From: Gnetum montanum
Taxonomy: Eukaryota; Streptophyta; Gnetopsida; Gnetales; Gnetaceae
DNA: 64,000 nucleotides
Assembly (NCBI GenBank): GCA_015680685.1
Contig: MNCI01035086.1
Location: forward strand, 466-64,465
Direction: 5' to 3'
Shown one piece after another: positions 33,505 to 44,800 of this stretch. The position numbers and the translations under genes were made by a program. The number at the start of each line of letters is the position of its first letter. Position 1 is the stretch's first letter. The notes below the pieces were generated by a model. The model saw only the letters and a program-made list of their open reading frames with translations. It made no database searches and was not told the origin of the DNA.

Positions 33505-34311
33505 TGATGAGTTACATCACTAGGCTACATCAATGGGATCTCATTGACATGATCTTGTTGATGTAGGATTTACCTCGTTGACGTGTACTCGTTGACGGGG
33601 CATCCTATTTTTGCCTATAAATGTGCACCTACTTGTCACATTTATGATAGTCTTTTCATAGTTGTAGTGAAGCACTTGCAATTTTTCCATTTGAGAGGTA
33701 GAATATTTTTTGAGTACCTGCAGTAGAAGTCAAAGAGTTTACGCATCTTTATATGAGCACTATTGTACTTGAGCACTTTAATGTGGATAGCAATAAAGAC
33801 AAGCTATTCTAATAAACCTTGCAGCACTTGAACTAGATTAATTATTTACTTAAGCATTTAATGTTCAAGCAATTTACTTTAATGTTCTTAATTAATTAAT
33901 TAATATCAATTAAACAACAAATATAAGTGTGACCACTTCGAGCATATGTTTAGCGCTTGGTAATCCTAGTAATGCTTAATGTTTGGTAACCCAGTAGCAT
34001 TATAACGTGTTTAGGATGTGTACTACAAGTGGGAATGGATTCTTATGTTAGGATTAGTTAAGTAATAACTAGTTATTAGATTAGTTAAACATTAAATTAC
34101 TTTATTCTTCATTCTTGTTCTTAGGCGACTTAAACCATAAAAGATGAAAATGATAAAAATCATATGCCTCAGTTACACTTAACCATATACTTGCACTTCA
34201 CAAGTGGAATCAATGTACTTAGAAACCTAAAGTCTTTGGAATTCAACAGTATTGCTAAGTGAACACTAGTTATTCATATGATTGGGCATAGTGTATACTC
34301 GCTGCTCATCA
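33505..34311 (+). repeat. 3' LTR of A1 (subfamily II)
   Basis: 807 bp, TGATGAGTTACATC...CTGCTCATCA. TATA box in GCCTATAAATGTGC at about 33615, CAATAAAGACAAGC and AATAAACCTTGCAG in R. U3 and the 3' tip match the A2 LTRs rather than A1's own 5' LTR. About 50 bp near the 3' end are deleted relative to 50132-51048. Confidence 0.85.
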
Positions 34312-34570
34312 CATGGTGACATTGCATAAAACAAAAACCCCTCTTGCATTGTCACCAAAACCAAAACCAAAACCCTCATTCCATGGCAACCCTTCTATTA
34401 TGGCCTCTTGTGGCCCGCATGGTCTTGCTACCACCATGGCTCATGTTGTACCATCATATACCCTGTCATCTTCATGTCGTATTGTCCACATTATCCTCTA
34501 CTATTTTTGGCCACACCTATCCTACCTTTCAACCATCAATGATGCTAATAAATCCCACCTTCTTTTGCAT
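34312..34570. other. Unassigned segment right of A1
   Basis: No gene supported. A short CAAAACCAAAACC repeat lies at about 34353-34372. The two overlapping short open frames have no recognisable domain. Confidence 0.4.
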
Positions 34571-34574
34571 CTAT

Positions 34575-34712
34575 TAGTGTTGAAAAATATCATGCCTCTT
34601 TTGGTAGCCAATGGATAACATCGATGCTGAAAAATATTGCCTTCTCTGGTAGCTGATGGACAATGTTGGCATTGAAATATCCTAGCACTTTTGGCAGTCG
34701 ATGAACATCATT
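34575..34712. repeat. Short tandem repeat, about 50-bp unit
   Basis: Three degenerate units containing TTGAAAAATAT...CTTTTGGTAGCCGATGGA-like sequence (starts near 34578, 34625 and 34670). No coding potential. Confidence 0.55.
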
Positions 34713-34719
34713 ATTTTTG

Positions 34720-35374
34720 GAAGAACCTACTTGTTAGTGATAAAAAAATGACTCTGAAAATGAAAGAAATGCTTCTGGGATTAACTAAGTAATTGCAAAA
34801 CTAAGCTTAGGATCTAACTTTATCATTAGCATCAACATCTAAATCTTAAGAGGGTAATACTTGAAATGAGGGATTAGTGTAAGTGGTATAACTCTAGGAT
34901 CATTCACTATTAGTTGATGGGAAATTTTGAAAATTTTTCATCAACTGATAAAAATTTCAAAAAAAGGGTCAAAATTAAGGTGAGAAATTTTTCTATGAAT
35001 TGATAGAAATTTCAAAAAATAAAACATCAAAATCCATGCAAGAAATTTAAATGTATGAACATGAAAAAAAATGTTTGAAAAAGAAATTTGTTGAACTAGC
35101 AATAATAGGGATGAAAATTCTATAATTAAGCATGCTTGTCTTGAATTAGTAATGGGGTGGGTTACCTCTTGAGAAGTCTTGAAAGCCATGAAATTTTTTT
35201 GTAACTTCAAATAGCCATAGTTTTTAATGCTCATGTCCAATTTCAATGAAACAAGAGTTGTTTCCAATAGATTGGAACCTTTCAAATATAATGGAATAGT
35301 CAAATTTAGTGTATGAAAACCTAAAAATTAGTTTTTGAAGTCATTATATAGTCATCCCAGAACATGAGAAAATA
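34720..35374 (+). repeat. Probable 5' LTR remnant of element D
   Basis: Very AT-rich non-coding sequence lying directly upstream of a decayed tRNA-Met-type PBS, which is why it is called LTR. The left edge is not visible. It does not obviously align with the short 3' LTR stub at 53016, which is truncated after about 160 bases. Confidence 0.4.
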
Positions 35375-35386
35375 TGGTTTAGAGCC
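35375..35386 (+). other. PBS relic of D (initiator tRNA-Met type)
   Basis: TGGTTTAGAGCC, i.e. the common TGGTATCAGAGCC with one base lost and one C to T change. This type is usual for chromoviruses and differs from the tRNA-Asp type of the Athila copies. Confidence 0.5.
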
Positions 35387-35549
35387 TAAAGACTGAATAT
35401 TTTTTTTATGAATAGAGTCGTTTAAGGCTAGTTGAGTCTTCATGGAAGGATCTAGAAAGAATTAATTTGTTATTGGTTGTCCTAACCTCTTCTAGAATCA
35501 TCACCTTGTCTTGTCTCTTTGGCTTATCAATGTCCATTACCTAGAGAGT

Positions 35550-36700
35550 GCATTGGAGAAAGATGGAGTCTTGAGTCAATGATCAAAGGGATGCCCTTGG
35601 ACAACAAATTAATGAGAGTAGAGGCATTCAAGAGGAACTCCATCAATGAATCCAAGGGTTAGAGAATAATATGTAAGATATATCTAAAGAAATTAGCAAA
35701 CTATCCCATAGTCTAAAATGAAAATGGTTAGAAGTTCAAGAAAAGATGAATTCCTTTGCATATTCCATCAAGTAATTAATTGATCATTTGGCCCAACCTC
35801 CCTTCCAAAACTAATATTCATCCAAAGACCTCAATCAAAATCAATTTCCACCTAGGGATTATCACTAAGATCAATCTTAACATCACCAAGATTAATCTCC
35901 ACTTATTGGGCACCAAGTTGTCAACATTCCTTCATAAGGCCAAACAATGGAACCTGAAGGGAAGGGTTATTGGAATTGGAAAAATTTACCAAGTGAATCC
36001 TTAACCTAGGTTTACACAAAGAAAGTAAAACTTGACCATTATGATGGAGCCCTTGGATCTAGTAATAAGGTAAAAGATTGGCTCAATACCATGAAAAATT
36101 ATTTCAACATGATGAATTTATTGAGTCAGGAATGTTTGGAAGTAGTCTCTTTGTAATTAGGGATCTTGCAACAACATGGTGGAATGAACTAAGATCTTAA
36201 GGATTGATTACCAATTGGCTCAACTTTTGTTGAGATATCGTAAAAAAACTATACCATATTTTTTCTTAAGAAACATAAGATACTGTTCAGCTTATTATGA
36301 TTAGGCTAATGATTTGTAGATGATTATTACAAGGAATTCAGTGACCTCTCCCATTATGAAAGCCATGAGGGTGAGAGTAAATTAGATTCAAAGTTCATTG
36401 GTGGATTACATGCTTATCTACACCCCTAGAATGATGTCCATAACCCACAAACACAAACAATTGATGAAGTATATATAATTACTAAAGATTATGAGGAATC
36501 AAATCTAGTGTGAACTACAACTCTTCAACAAGATATGATGGAAGAAACACCCACCAAGAATACATGATATGGATGCTTCACTTGTAGTGAAGATCACTTT
36601 AATCAGGATTATTTAAAATTAAGAGTAAGAATACAATGAAACAATTAAAAGAAGAGTAAAAAAACCCAACACCAATGTAACCAAAGAAAAGCCTTAAACT
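35550..36700 (+). pseudogene. D gag
   Basis: Gag of a chromovirus-like element. Residues near 35560 give DQRDALGQQINE and a Lys/Glu/Leu-rich helix. The gag core is at about 36025 (VKLDHYDGALGSSNKVKDWL, LNTMKNYFNMM), followed by fragments to a possible degenerate zinc knuckle near 36575 (CFTCSEDHFNQD). Many stops. Confidence 0.65.
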
Positions 36701-36739
36701 ACTACTATAACAACAATGAAAAAATTTCAACATAAGCTA

Positions 36740-37140
36740 AACTAGGTTTGAAGAAATTTCAATTTGCTTTACTTATTTATAAAGGATCAATTACGAGTCA
36801 AAAGGTTAAATTTTTTATTGATAGTATAGTAAGTAATTAAAATATAACTTTACCTTCCAAGAAATTTATTAAAATAGAACCTGCAAATGGAATGACAGTA
36901 AGTAAGCATACTAGGTATGGAGAAATTAACTTTACCTTGCAAGCTATTTGTTTTAGTGGCAAATTCTTTGAATTAGAATTAGGAGATGTTGATGTAATCT
37001 TAGGAATGTATTTTCTACAAAATTTTAATGTTACTATCCATTTTGGAACTTATGCCTTGAAAGTGCCAACCACTAATAGAGTCAAGGTTCTAAGGGGTGT
37101 AGGAATAGCAAAGCGAATTCATACAATAACTATTAAATAA
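36740..37140 (+). pseudogene. D protease
   Basis: Retropepsin remnant: KVKFFIDSIVSN at about 36802 corresponds to the active-site region (DSG has become DSI). The open part, 36892-37140, shows the conserved GDVDVILGMYFLQNFNV block. Active site lost. Confidence 0.7.
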
Positions 37141-37169
37141 GCTAAGAGACTAGTCAAGAAATGTGCTAC

Positions 37170-38160
37170 TATGTTTGTTGTTAAAGTAAATCAACCCTAA
37201 AACCTTTTTGACCTTCAGATCCCAAAAGAACTTACAGAGTATGAGAATTCGGTATTTGGAGATAGTAGAGAATTATCACCAAAAGAACTATTAAATATGC
37301 CATTAACATCTTTCTAGATATACAACTAGTTTTGAAAGCCCCATGTAGGTTTTCCACCTTAGAATTAAGAGAAGTAAAAGTACAATTAGACTAGTTACTA
37401 GAAGAAGGAAAGATTTACCCTAGTGTCTCATCTTAGGGTGCACCAGTTCTATTTGTTAAAGAGAAGGATGGTACCTTGAGGATATGGATTAATTATAGGG
37501 TGTTAAATAAAGTAATGGTGAAAAATACTTATTACTTACCTAGGATTGATGACCTATTTGGTCAACTTACTACTGCATGTTATTTTTCCAAGTGAGATTT
37601 AAAATCAAGTTATCATCAAATAAGGATTAAAAAGAAAGATACTGAGAAAATGACATTTAAAGGTAGGTATCGATTATATGAATTAATGGTGATGCCATTT
37701 AGCTTAACCAATGCACCTGCAACATTCATGGCATTAATGAATAGTATTTTTTGGGAATACCTTAATCAATTTGTCATTATATTTATGACAATATGCTTTT
37801 CTATTCTAGGTCAAGAGAAGAACATGTTAAACATTTAAAAATTACCATGGAAATTCTTAAGAAATAGCAGTTAAATGCAAAACTAAGCAAATGTGAACTC
37901 TTTAAAGAGAGGAACATGCTAAACATTTAAAAATTATCATGGAAATTCTTAAGAAATAGTAGTTAAATGCAAAACTAAGCAAATGTGAACTCTTTAAAGA
38001 GGAAGTATCATACTTGGGTAATATTGTATCTAAACAAGGACTATAAGTAGATCCATCAAAAGTCAATAAAGTTTGTGAATTACTAGAACTTAAAGATACT
38101 ACAATAGTTTGTAGTTTTTTTGGTTTTAATATGTTTTTATTGATATTTTATTAAAGATTA
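37170..38160 (+). pseudogene. D reverse transcriptase
   Basis: Well recognisable chromovirus-type [22 protein letters not shown] (37447), [13 protein letters not shown] (37529), SYHQIRIKKKDTEKMTF (37609), ELMVMPFSLTNAPATFMALM (37680). The YVDD-equivalent region is disrupted (FMTICF). A 92-bp tandem duplication at 37821-38004 adds a frameshift. Continues with EEVSYLGNIVSKQG (about 38000). Confidence 0.85.
37821..38004 (+). repeat. 92-bp tandem duplication in D RT
   Basis: 37821-37912 (AACATGTTAAAC...) is repeated at 37913-38004 (AACATGCTAAAC...) with only a few differences. 92 is not a multiple of three, so it breaks the frame. Nearly identical copies point to a recent event relative to the age of the element. 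Confidence 0.9.
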
Positions 38161-38417
38161 TTTTGCTTTGGTAGCTCCATTGACTAAGCTTTTGTAAGAA
38201 AAATGTATGTTTAAGTTTGATGAAAGATGCAAGGAAGCTTTTCCAAGACTAAATATGCTATTAACCATGGCACTTATCTTCAGAATCCTAAATGAAGAAC
38301 TACCATTGGAAGTATTAAGGAATTCCCATGGAGTAGGGATTAGTGTTGTTATTTTGTAAGAAGATAAAGTAGTATGTTTTGAGTTTTGTAAATTATGAGG
38401 TGTTGAGGTAAATTACT
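38160..38417 (+). pseudogene. D RNase H, first part
   Basis: C-terminal RT/RNase H: KCMFKFDERCKEAF (about 38200), GISVVIL and VCFEFCKL. The domain is cut at 38417 in the middle of the E-NYSTHDL motif by solo LTR E, and resumes at 51142. Confidence 0.8.
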
Positions 38418-40463
38418 TGTAAGACACCATCCTACCACACCTAGGTAAGATGAAGTGATTCCTAGGATCATTAGTAAAAACACAATGGATGCATGACAAC
38501 TTGGGAGCTAATGGTGCATGAAAATACATTAAGAATAAACCACTTGATATATATAACTATTATAAAAGATAAACTATATAAAAATCCATACCAAATCAAA
38601 GACTAAGCATACATTTCAATTTATAAAACATTATGTTTGTACATAAACCAAAAAGTCTGCACTATGCTCACATGATATAAAACATAAACATCGTCATATA
38701 TGTAAGAGTGTAGTGAGGGTCATATAAAGATGAATATTCCATACTACTATAAATGGAAATATACATCAACCAATCCTCAAAAATATCCCTCTCTTCTGCT
38801 CTCTCTTAGTGCTTGCTACACCCCTACAGTTGCTATAGGAACGAACATACCTATGCCACATACTAGCCATAGGGACAAACACATCTATGCTCTCCCACTC
38901 TCAAGATGAGGCTTTAGATAGGAGCCTTATTGATGCATCATAGTGGAACTACCTCCAAGGTGTCTTATCACCAATTGGCCCACGTTCTTATGCTAGCATC
39001 ACCTACCAACGATTGCTTCAAGCATCATTACAAAGACACAAATCAATCCAGGCTAGCTTAAGCTAACACATGTCCTAAGCACAATGCATCTAAAATAAAC
39101 ATAACATGACCACATATATCCATACTTAGCAATCACACTCACTCTATGAAAATAATACCATAACTTGACATAACAAAATTTTGCATCACAACCATAATTC
39201 TTAAACTTCATATAATTTCATAAAAATGATCATTAATGTAACCTTCAAGATGATTGATGTCAAAAGATAATTCCAACAATACTAATTTCACCTCAATTGA
39301 ACTCCTTGAAGCAAAGTTATGTGCATTTAAAGGTTAGTTATTAAAATAATAAATAATAATATTTAATTATAGCCAGTAATAATTGAAACTTCTAGAAACT
39401 TCCACATAAAAAAACATGTTCATAAAATATAATATTCTAACCATGCTAGCTTCATCAATATCACATCTAATGTTTCACAAGTCTACATCATTTTATTGAT
39501 TGTATATTTATTCCTAAAAAATCTACAACCCAAACTGTAAAATTTTGGGAAATTTGCAAAATAATGCATCCAAACTCAATCTTTTCACTATCAATTGCAC
39601 ATGTCCACATCGCATAATCATATACACTAATCCCAGAAACAAATACAGGGAAAAGGCAAAGGCAACTCACTAATGAAAATTATTGTTGCAGAAAGTTCGA
39701 AACAAGCATAAAATCCTTAGAAATTCAACAAAACTCTATTATGCTTTACACAAGTTCAATACCCACATAGATATGATTGCTGCAAATCCAAATGCAAGTT
39801 TAGAGAAAGGAAAATCTTTTCACAAAGCTAAAAATTCAAAGAAAGAGTTGAAAAATGAAAAAAGATAAAAAAGGGGTAAAAACAAACTTGCAATCACCTT
39901 CTATTCATAGAGGGAAGAAATAGAGAGCCCAAGTTAGCAATAATGTGGTGGAGGAAGGCAATGTATCTAAAGTAGTGGATATAACTTTTTATGTTATATG
40001 CTTTTTATTTATATTGCATATAGACTTTTCATATGCATACTTTGCACTTTGATGCATACTAAAATGGATTTACTTATGTTTTTTAAAACTATATAATTTT
40101 TCATAAGTTTTTTTCCTCCACAACTAATGCTTTACACTTTAATCATACATAACAAATACATCGAGACTCTAAATCAAAATCACATGCTATACTTCCACAT
40201 GCTAAAATCACATTTAAGCAGCACACAATGTAGCACTATAGTTCAAATGCATAAATGCCAAAATCATACATAAAGCATAAATACATACCAAATAGTTGCA
40301 CTTGTACCCCAACCCAACATCCTTGCTAGCCACATCACTTGTCTAACACATCACATGGGGCTTATATACGTAATCATGTTAGTTAAGCGTGTAAAAACAT
40401 CATGATCATAGCAGAAAGACTAAAGCATCATAACATATAAAGTGCAATCATAAGAAACTAACT

Positions 40464-40914
40464 TGATAAGTCACATTTTCTCGGTTACATTGACGAGCCC
40501 TTATTGATGTAGCCCGATCGATGTGACCCTGTCAATGTGGCCTCATCGATATGGGATTTGATGTGTTAACATGGCCTTGTCGATGCGGTGTCTATTTTTG
40601 CCTATAAATATGTGCTCACCCGTTGTGTTTATGACATCTTTTGTCATAGTTGTAGCGAAGCTCTTATAGTTTTAACACTTGAAAGTTAGAATATTTTTCT
40701 AAGTGCCCATAGTAGGAGTCAAAGAGTGTACGGATCCTTATTTGAGCACTGTTGTACCTGAGCATGGCAGTGTGTGTAGCAATAAAGATGAGCTTTTTAA
40801 TAAACCTTGCAGCACTTTGAAATAGATTAATTGTTTATTCATGCATTTAATGTTTTATGTAGTTTTCTTTAATGCTTTAAGTAATTAAGTAATTAATTAA
40901 GCTAAATTAAATAG
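40464..40914 (+). repeat. A2 5' LTR, truncated
   Basis: TGATAAGTCACA start; U3 GTTGACG/CATCGATG boxes; TATA in GCCTATAAATATGTG at about 40601; AATAAAGATGAGC in R. Similar to the 3' LTR up to AAATTAAATAG at 40914, where it changes abruptly to gag sequence, about 450 bp short. Confidence 0.88.
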
Positions 40915-41300
40915 TAGTACCCTTATAGGAATTCAAATCCATATGGGTACTATGTTTAGCAACCCATGCCTCTATGTGATTCTTCCAATCGTGCTTCTTT
41001 TTAGCATCAGTACTACCCTCTTGAGTATTACCAAACTCATTCTTCAACTTCTAGAGGGGAATTCCTATATCCTTATCATCCTCCATCCTTTAGCACATGT
41101 TCCTTTACCCTCAATCTAATTACCACTTGCTCTATCTATGCAAGGTAAAATTCCTGGGCAACCGCACCAACGTAACACTACTAAGGTTGTTAACTTACAG
41201 CCAGTTCCTTAATCGAGTAGTTTAGAACCCAAATCCTATAAAAGACCATTATTCTGAACCAATAGCCTTACTAAGCCTTCACCTACTTATGTAGCTAGTT
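40915..41300 (+). pseudogene. A2 gag remnant (C-terminal)
   Basis: Starts at TAGTACCCTTATAGG, equivalent to 24297 in A1. Only the His/Ser/Pro-rich tail before the protease is left. Broken frames. Confidence 0.7.
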
Positions 41301-41305
41301 GTCCT

Positions 41306-41883
41306 ATGTCTCCTTCATCCTTTGCATCCATTCATTTGGAGAGCCCTTCAAACCAAACATCATCTAAGACCCTGACTATCATGTTAACCTATGCTATATC
41401 TGATTGTGTTAAGATTAGAAACCTTCATAGGAAAAGAGCTGATCTTGGATGTCCTCTCATGTACGTACAAATTGTAGGAAATGAGCCATGCAAGGCTCTT
41501 CTTGATTCAGGGTCTAGTGTTAATATGATTTTCCACGAAATGTATAATGCTTGGAACATACCTCCTCTTAGGAAGAGCAACATTATTTAGAATTAGTAGA
41601 TCAATCCATCACTATTCCCTTAGAATTAGTGAAGGATATTATGATCACTATCTATGAGTGGTCGTATCCTATTGATTTCCTAGTAATCAAAGTTGACAAT
41701 TGCAAGGGGAACTTTCCAATCATTATAGGAAGGGCTTGGTTGAATACTGTTGATGCAAGAATGAGTATTAGAGATCTTTCCCTAAAGATTTCTAAGGAAA
41801 ATGCATTTAAAAAGATTGAGAAGAAGCAAGTTCCATGCATCACATACAACAATATAGGGTGCAACTATGTGCAAAATCTCTAG
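41306..41883 (+). pseudogene. A2 protease
   Basis: The least damaged protease in the window. Frame 41306-41590 has KALLDSGSSVNMIFHEMY with an intact DSG; a TAG/shift at 41588 leads to 41629-41883 with YPIDFLVIKVD, GNFPIIIGRAWLNTVDA and DLSLKISKENAFKKI. Length and blocks match the copies in A1, A3 and A4. Aspartic protease of the Athila polyprotein. Confidence 0.82.
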
Positions 41884-42059
41884 TCTATTAAAAGCATATC
41901 AATCAAAGCATGCAAATAGTATGTAGATGAATGTAAAATTCAAAAGTTCTTGTACACAATAGCCATAAAATAGAAGGAAATCTAGTGGCTAAAAGCTGAT
42001 TCTGAGAGCAATACACTTTGCATATAACCTATTAAGAGCCTATCTTGTGCCTATGTTGA

Positions 42060-43090
42060 AGGCATGGATGAGCTAGAGCAAGTTCATCACCAACTCTTTG
42101 ATGATACCAATTGGGGAGAGTTGGAAATCCCTTACAATTTTAAACAAGAGCCCTTAGAGTTTAAAACTCTACCTACCAACATGAAATATGCATTTCTAAA
42201 AAATGGCAAGTCGATGATAATTAATGCCAACCTTGCTCTTAAGTAGAAAAGGATATTGTTGAATGTGATTAACAAATGGCCAACAACATTTGCTTGGTCA
42301 TATCCTAAACTCATAGGGATTGATCTTAGGATATGCCAATATTGCATCTATACTGATTCAGCCATGAAGCTAAAGAGGCAATTGCAATGGTGGTTGAACC
42401 CCAAATTGAAATAAATTATCAAAGAGGAAATTGAACAACTCCTTAAGGTGGGATTCATCTATCCAATTGTGGATAGTGAGTGAGTTAGCTCACTTGTAAT
42501 TGTGCCAAAGAAAGGTGGTAAGTAGCGGGTCTGTATTGATTTCAGGTTATTGAATATGGTAACATTCAAAGATCATTTTCCATTGTCATTTGTGGACTAG
42601 GTGTTGGACACCATTTTTGGGCATTGCTACTATAGCTTTTTGGATGGTTATATAACCAAATTTAGATTGCACCTAAGGATCAAGCCAAAACAACATTTAC
42701 AAGTCCCTGGGGAACTTTTGCATATCATAAGATGCCCTTTGGTCTATGCAATGCTCATGTAACTTTCCAACACCTTGTCCAGAGCATTTTTTAGTAGCAA
42801 ATTAGTAGTGGAGTGAAAGTCTTCATGGATGACTCTTCACTTATGGCGCTACCTTTAAGCAGGCCCTAGGCCACCTTGAGCAAGTGCTTAAGAGATGCAT
42901 GGAGACTAATCTTTGGTTCAATTTGCAAAAAAGCCATATCATGGTCCAAAAAAGCATTGTATTAGGGTACCAAATTTTTCAATTAGGGATTGAGGTGGAC
43001 CTTGAAAAGATTTGGGTCATCTAAGGAAGAACCTGCCAACCAAAAACCATTAAAGATGTTTGGTCCTTTCTTGGACACATTGGCTACTAT
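42060..43090 (+). pseudogene. A2 reverse transcriptase
   Basis: A linker (DELEQVHHQLFDDTNWGELE, 42067) leads to FAWSYPKLIGIDLRICQ (42290), KEEIEQLLKVGFIYP (42424), LVIVPKKGG and VCIDFRLLNM. A short deletion near 42648 (SGYN motif lost) and another in the VFMDDFS region (42822) shift the frame. Inactive. Confidence 0.82.
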
Positions 43091-43179
43091 CGATGATTCA
43101 TAGCAAATTTCTCTAAGATTGTGAAACTATTGGTCAAGCTTACAAAGAAAGATGCTCCATTCATATGGACCAAGGAATG

Positions 43180-43570
43180 TAAAAAGGTATTCTAGTAGCT
43201 TAAGGAGAAGCTTGTAGAGATTTTAATTCTATGAGCACATGATTGGTCTCATTTGTTTTACATCATGACAAATGCATTAAACTATGTCTTGGGAGCTATG
43301 CTTATGCAGTTATATAATCAAAAACATCCATATTACATCCATTATAGAATCCAAAGCATTGTGGGTTCACAGCTTAATTACACCATAATGGAGAAAGAGC
43401 TCATAGTTGTGGTATATGCTTTGGAAAAGTTTAGGCACTGTGTGCTTGGATATAAGGTGTCTGTGCACATTGACCATAGTTTCATTTACTTCTTGATGAA
43501 TAAACCAATGTTGAGTTCTTGTGTCATACAGTGATTGATGATTTTGCAAGAGTTCAATCTTATGATGGGA
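43180..43570 (+). pseudogene. A2 RNase H
   Basis: Open 43253-43534: FYIMTNALNYVLGAMLMQL (first Asp changed), NYTIMEKELIVVVYALEKF with Glu, and VHIDHSFIYFLMNKP with an Asp. A TGA (from TGG) follows VIQ. Confidence 0.8.
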
Positions 43571-43579
43571 CAACAAAGA

Positions 43580-44800
43580 AGATGAGAGCTCACTCTTTAA
43601 TTAATTTCTTGATGAATTCCTCTTTGTTGATGTAATAAATGAACAAGTGCCCTCTGAATCAAAATGGTATGATGGCATCCTCACTTCTCACTTAAGAGAT
43701 GTCACAAGAGTTTGACCATCGGAAGAAATAATAGTTTTTTCATCATGCTAAACACTTCATGGAGATTAATAAACACCTTTACAAGGTGTGCGTTGATGGC
43801 TTGATTTGTTGGTGTGTTCCTGATACTAACCAACTACACATTCTCCAATATGCTCATGAGGGTCCCTGTTGGGGCCACTATGAGGGAGATGCATAGCTAT
43901 TAAAATCCTAATGGTAAGGTACTATTGGCCAACAATCTTCAAGGATGTCTAGCAATTTGTCCACTCTTGTGAACATTGTCAACAAGATCGTGGGATGATT
44001 GCTCAAATGCAAGGACCTCAACAATAGATCTAACCACTAGAACCCTTCAACATTTGGGACATAGACTTTATGGGTCCCATCACATCCATGTCAAATAGAA
44101 AGGTGTACATAATAGTTGTTGTTCACTATTGTATGAAGTGGGTAGAAGCAATAGCCATCATCAACTGTACATCTTCCACTATTGCACGGTTTGTACAACA
44201 AAATGTTGTCAACAGGTTTGGAGTGCCACATACACTGATTTCTAACAATGGTACTTATTTTATAGGTGCTATTTTTTGCAAGCTCATGCAATGCTTGGGG
44301 GTTGAACATAAATTAACAACACCCTACCACCCCCAAGCCAATGGTCAAGCAGAGGTTACCAATAGGGAGATCACAAAAATCTTAACAAGAGGAATTAGTA
44401 AATATAGAAGAGACTAGAGCACAAAACTTAATGATGCCCTCTAGGCATACTACTTGACATGGAAACTCCCTATAGGATACTCTCTATATCAATTGGTGTA
44501 CGGAAAATTACTATCTCTTCCAACTCAACATGAGCTTTGTACACTTTCAACAGCTTGTGATCTTGAACTTAACCTAAGCCTAGCACAAAAAGAAAGATTG
44601 ATTAACCTTAACGTGCTAGATGAGAATTGATTAGTGGCCCTATCCTTGAATGAAGTGCATAAAGCATTCAGAAAATAATGCCATGACCTTAGGATAAGGA
44701 AAGTGAAATTCCAACTTAGAAACAAGGTCCTCTACTAGAACCCCACACATGTACCTCAATGAACTAAGTTCTAGACATTATGGAAAGGGTCTTATATCAT
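43580..44800 (+). pseudogene. A2 integrase
   Basis: A zinc-binding region in poor shape (about 43850-44000) precedes the core in frame 44070-44417: DFMGPITSMSNRKVYIIVV, VHYCMKWVEAIAI, RFGVPHTLISNNGTYF (the second catalytic Asp reads Asn), and YHPQANGQAEVTNREITKIL with the Glu. The C-terminal part runs to about 44800. TAG stops at 44415 and beyond. Confidence 0.83.

Larger units (their letters stand above)
2145..34311 (+). mobile_element. Athila-like element A1 (interrupted, chimeric LTRs)
   Basis: A Ty3/gypsy retrotransposon with parts in the expected order: LTR, tRNA-Asp-type PBS, gag, protease, RT, RNase H, integrase, non-coding spacer, long 3' ORF, PPT, LTR. Removing B1 (4403-23504) leaves about 13 kb, within the range of Athila elements. 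Every gene is broken. The flanks (TTGCT before 2145, CATGG after 34311) are not a target duplication, and the two LTRs have different U3 regions, so this may be a recombinant of two related elements rather than one insertion. Confidence 0.75.

Noticed and set aside
34845-34875. CTTAAGAGGGTAATAC as a PPT of another chromovirus copy
   Set aside because: Resembles the PPT at 53001, but the sequence after it does not match the LTR start at 53016.
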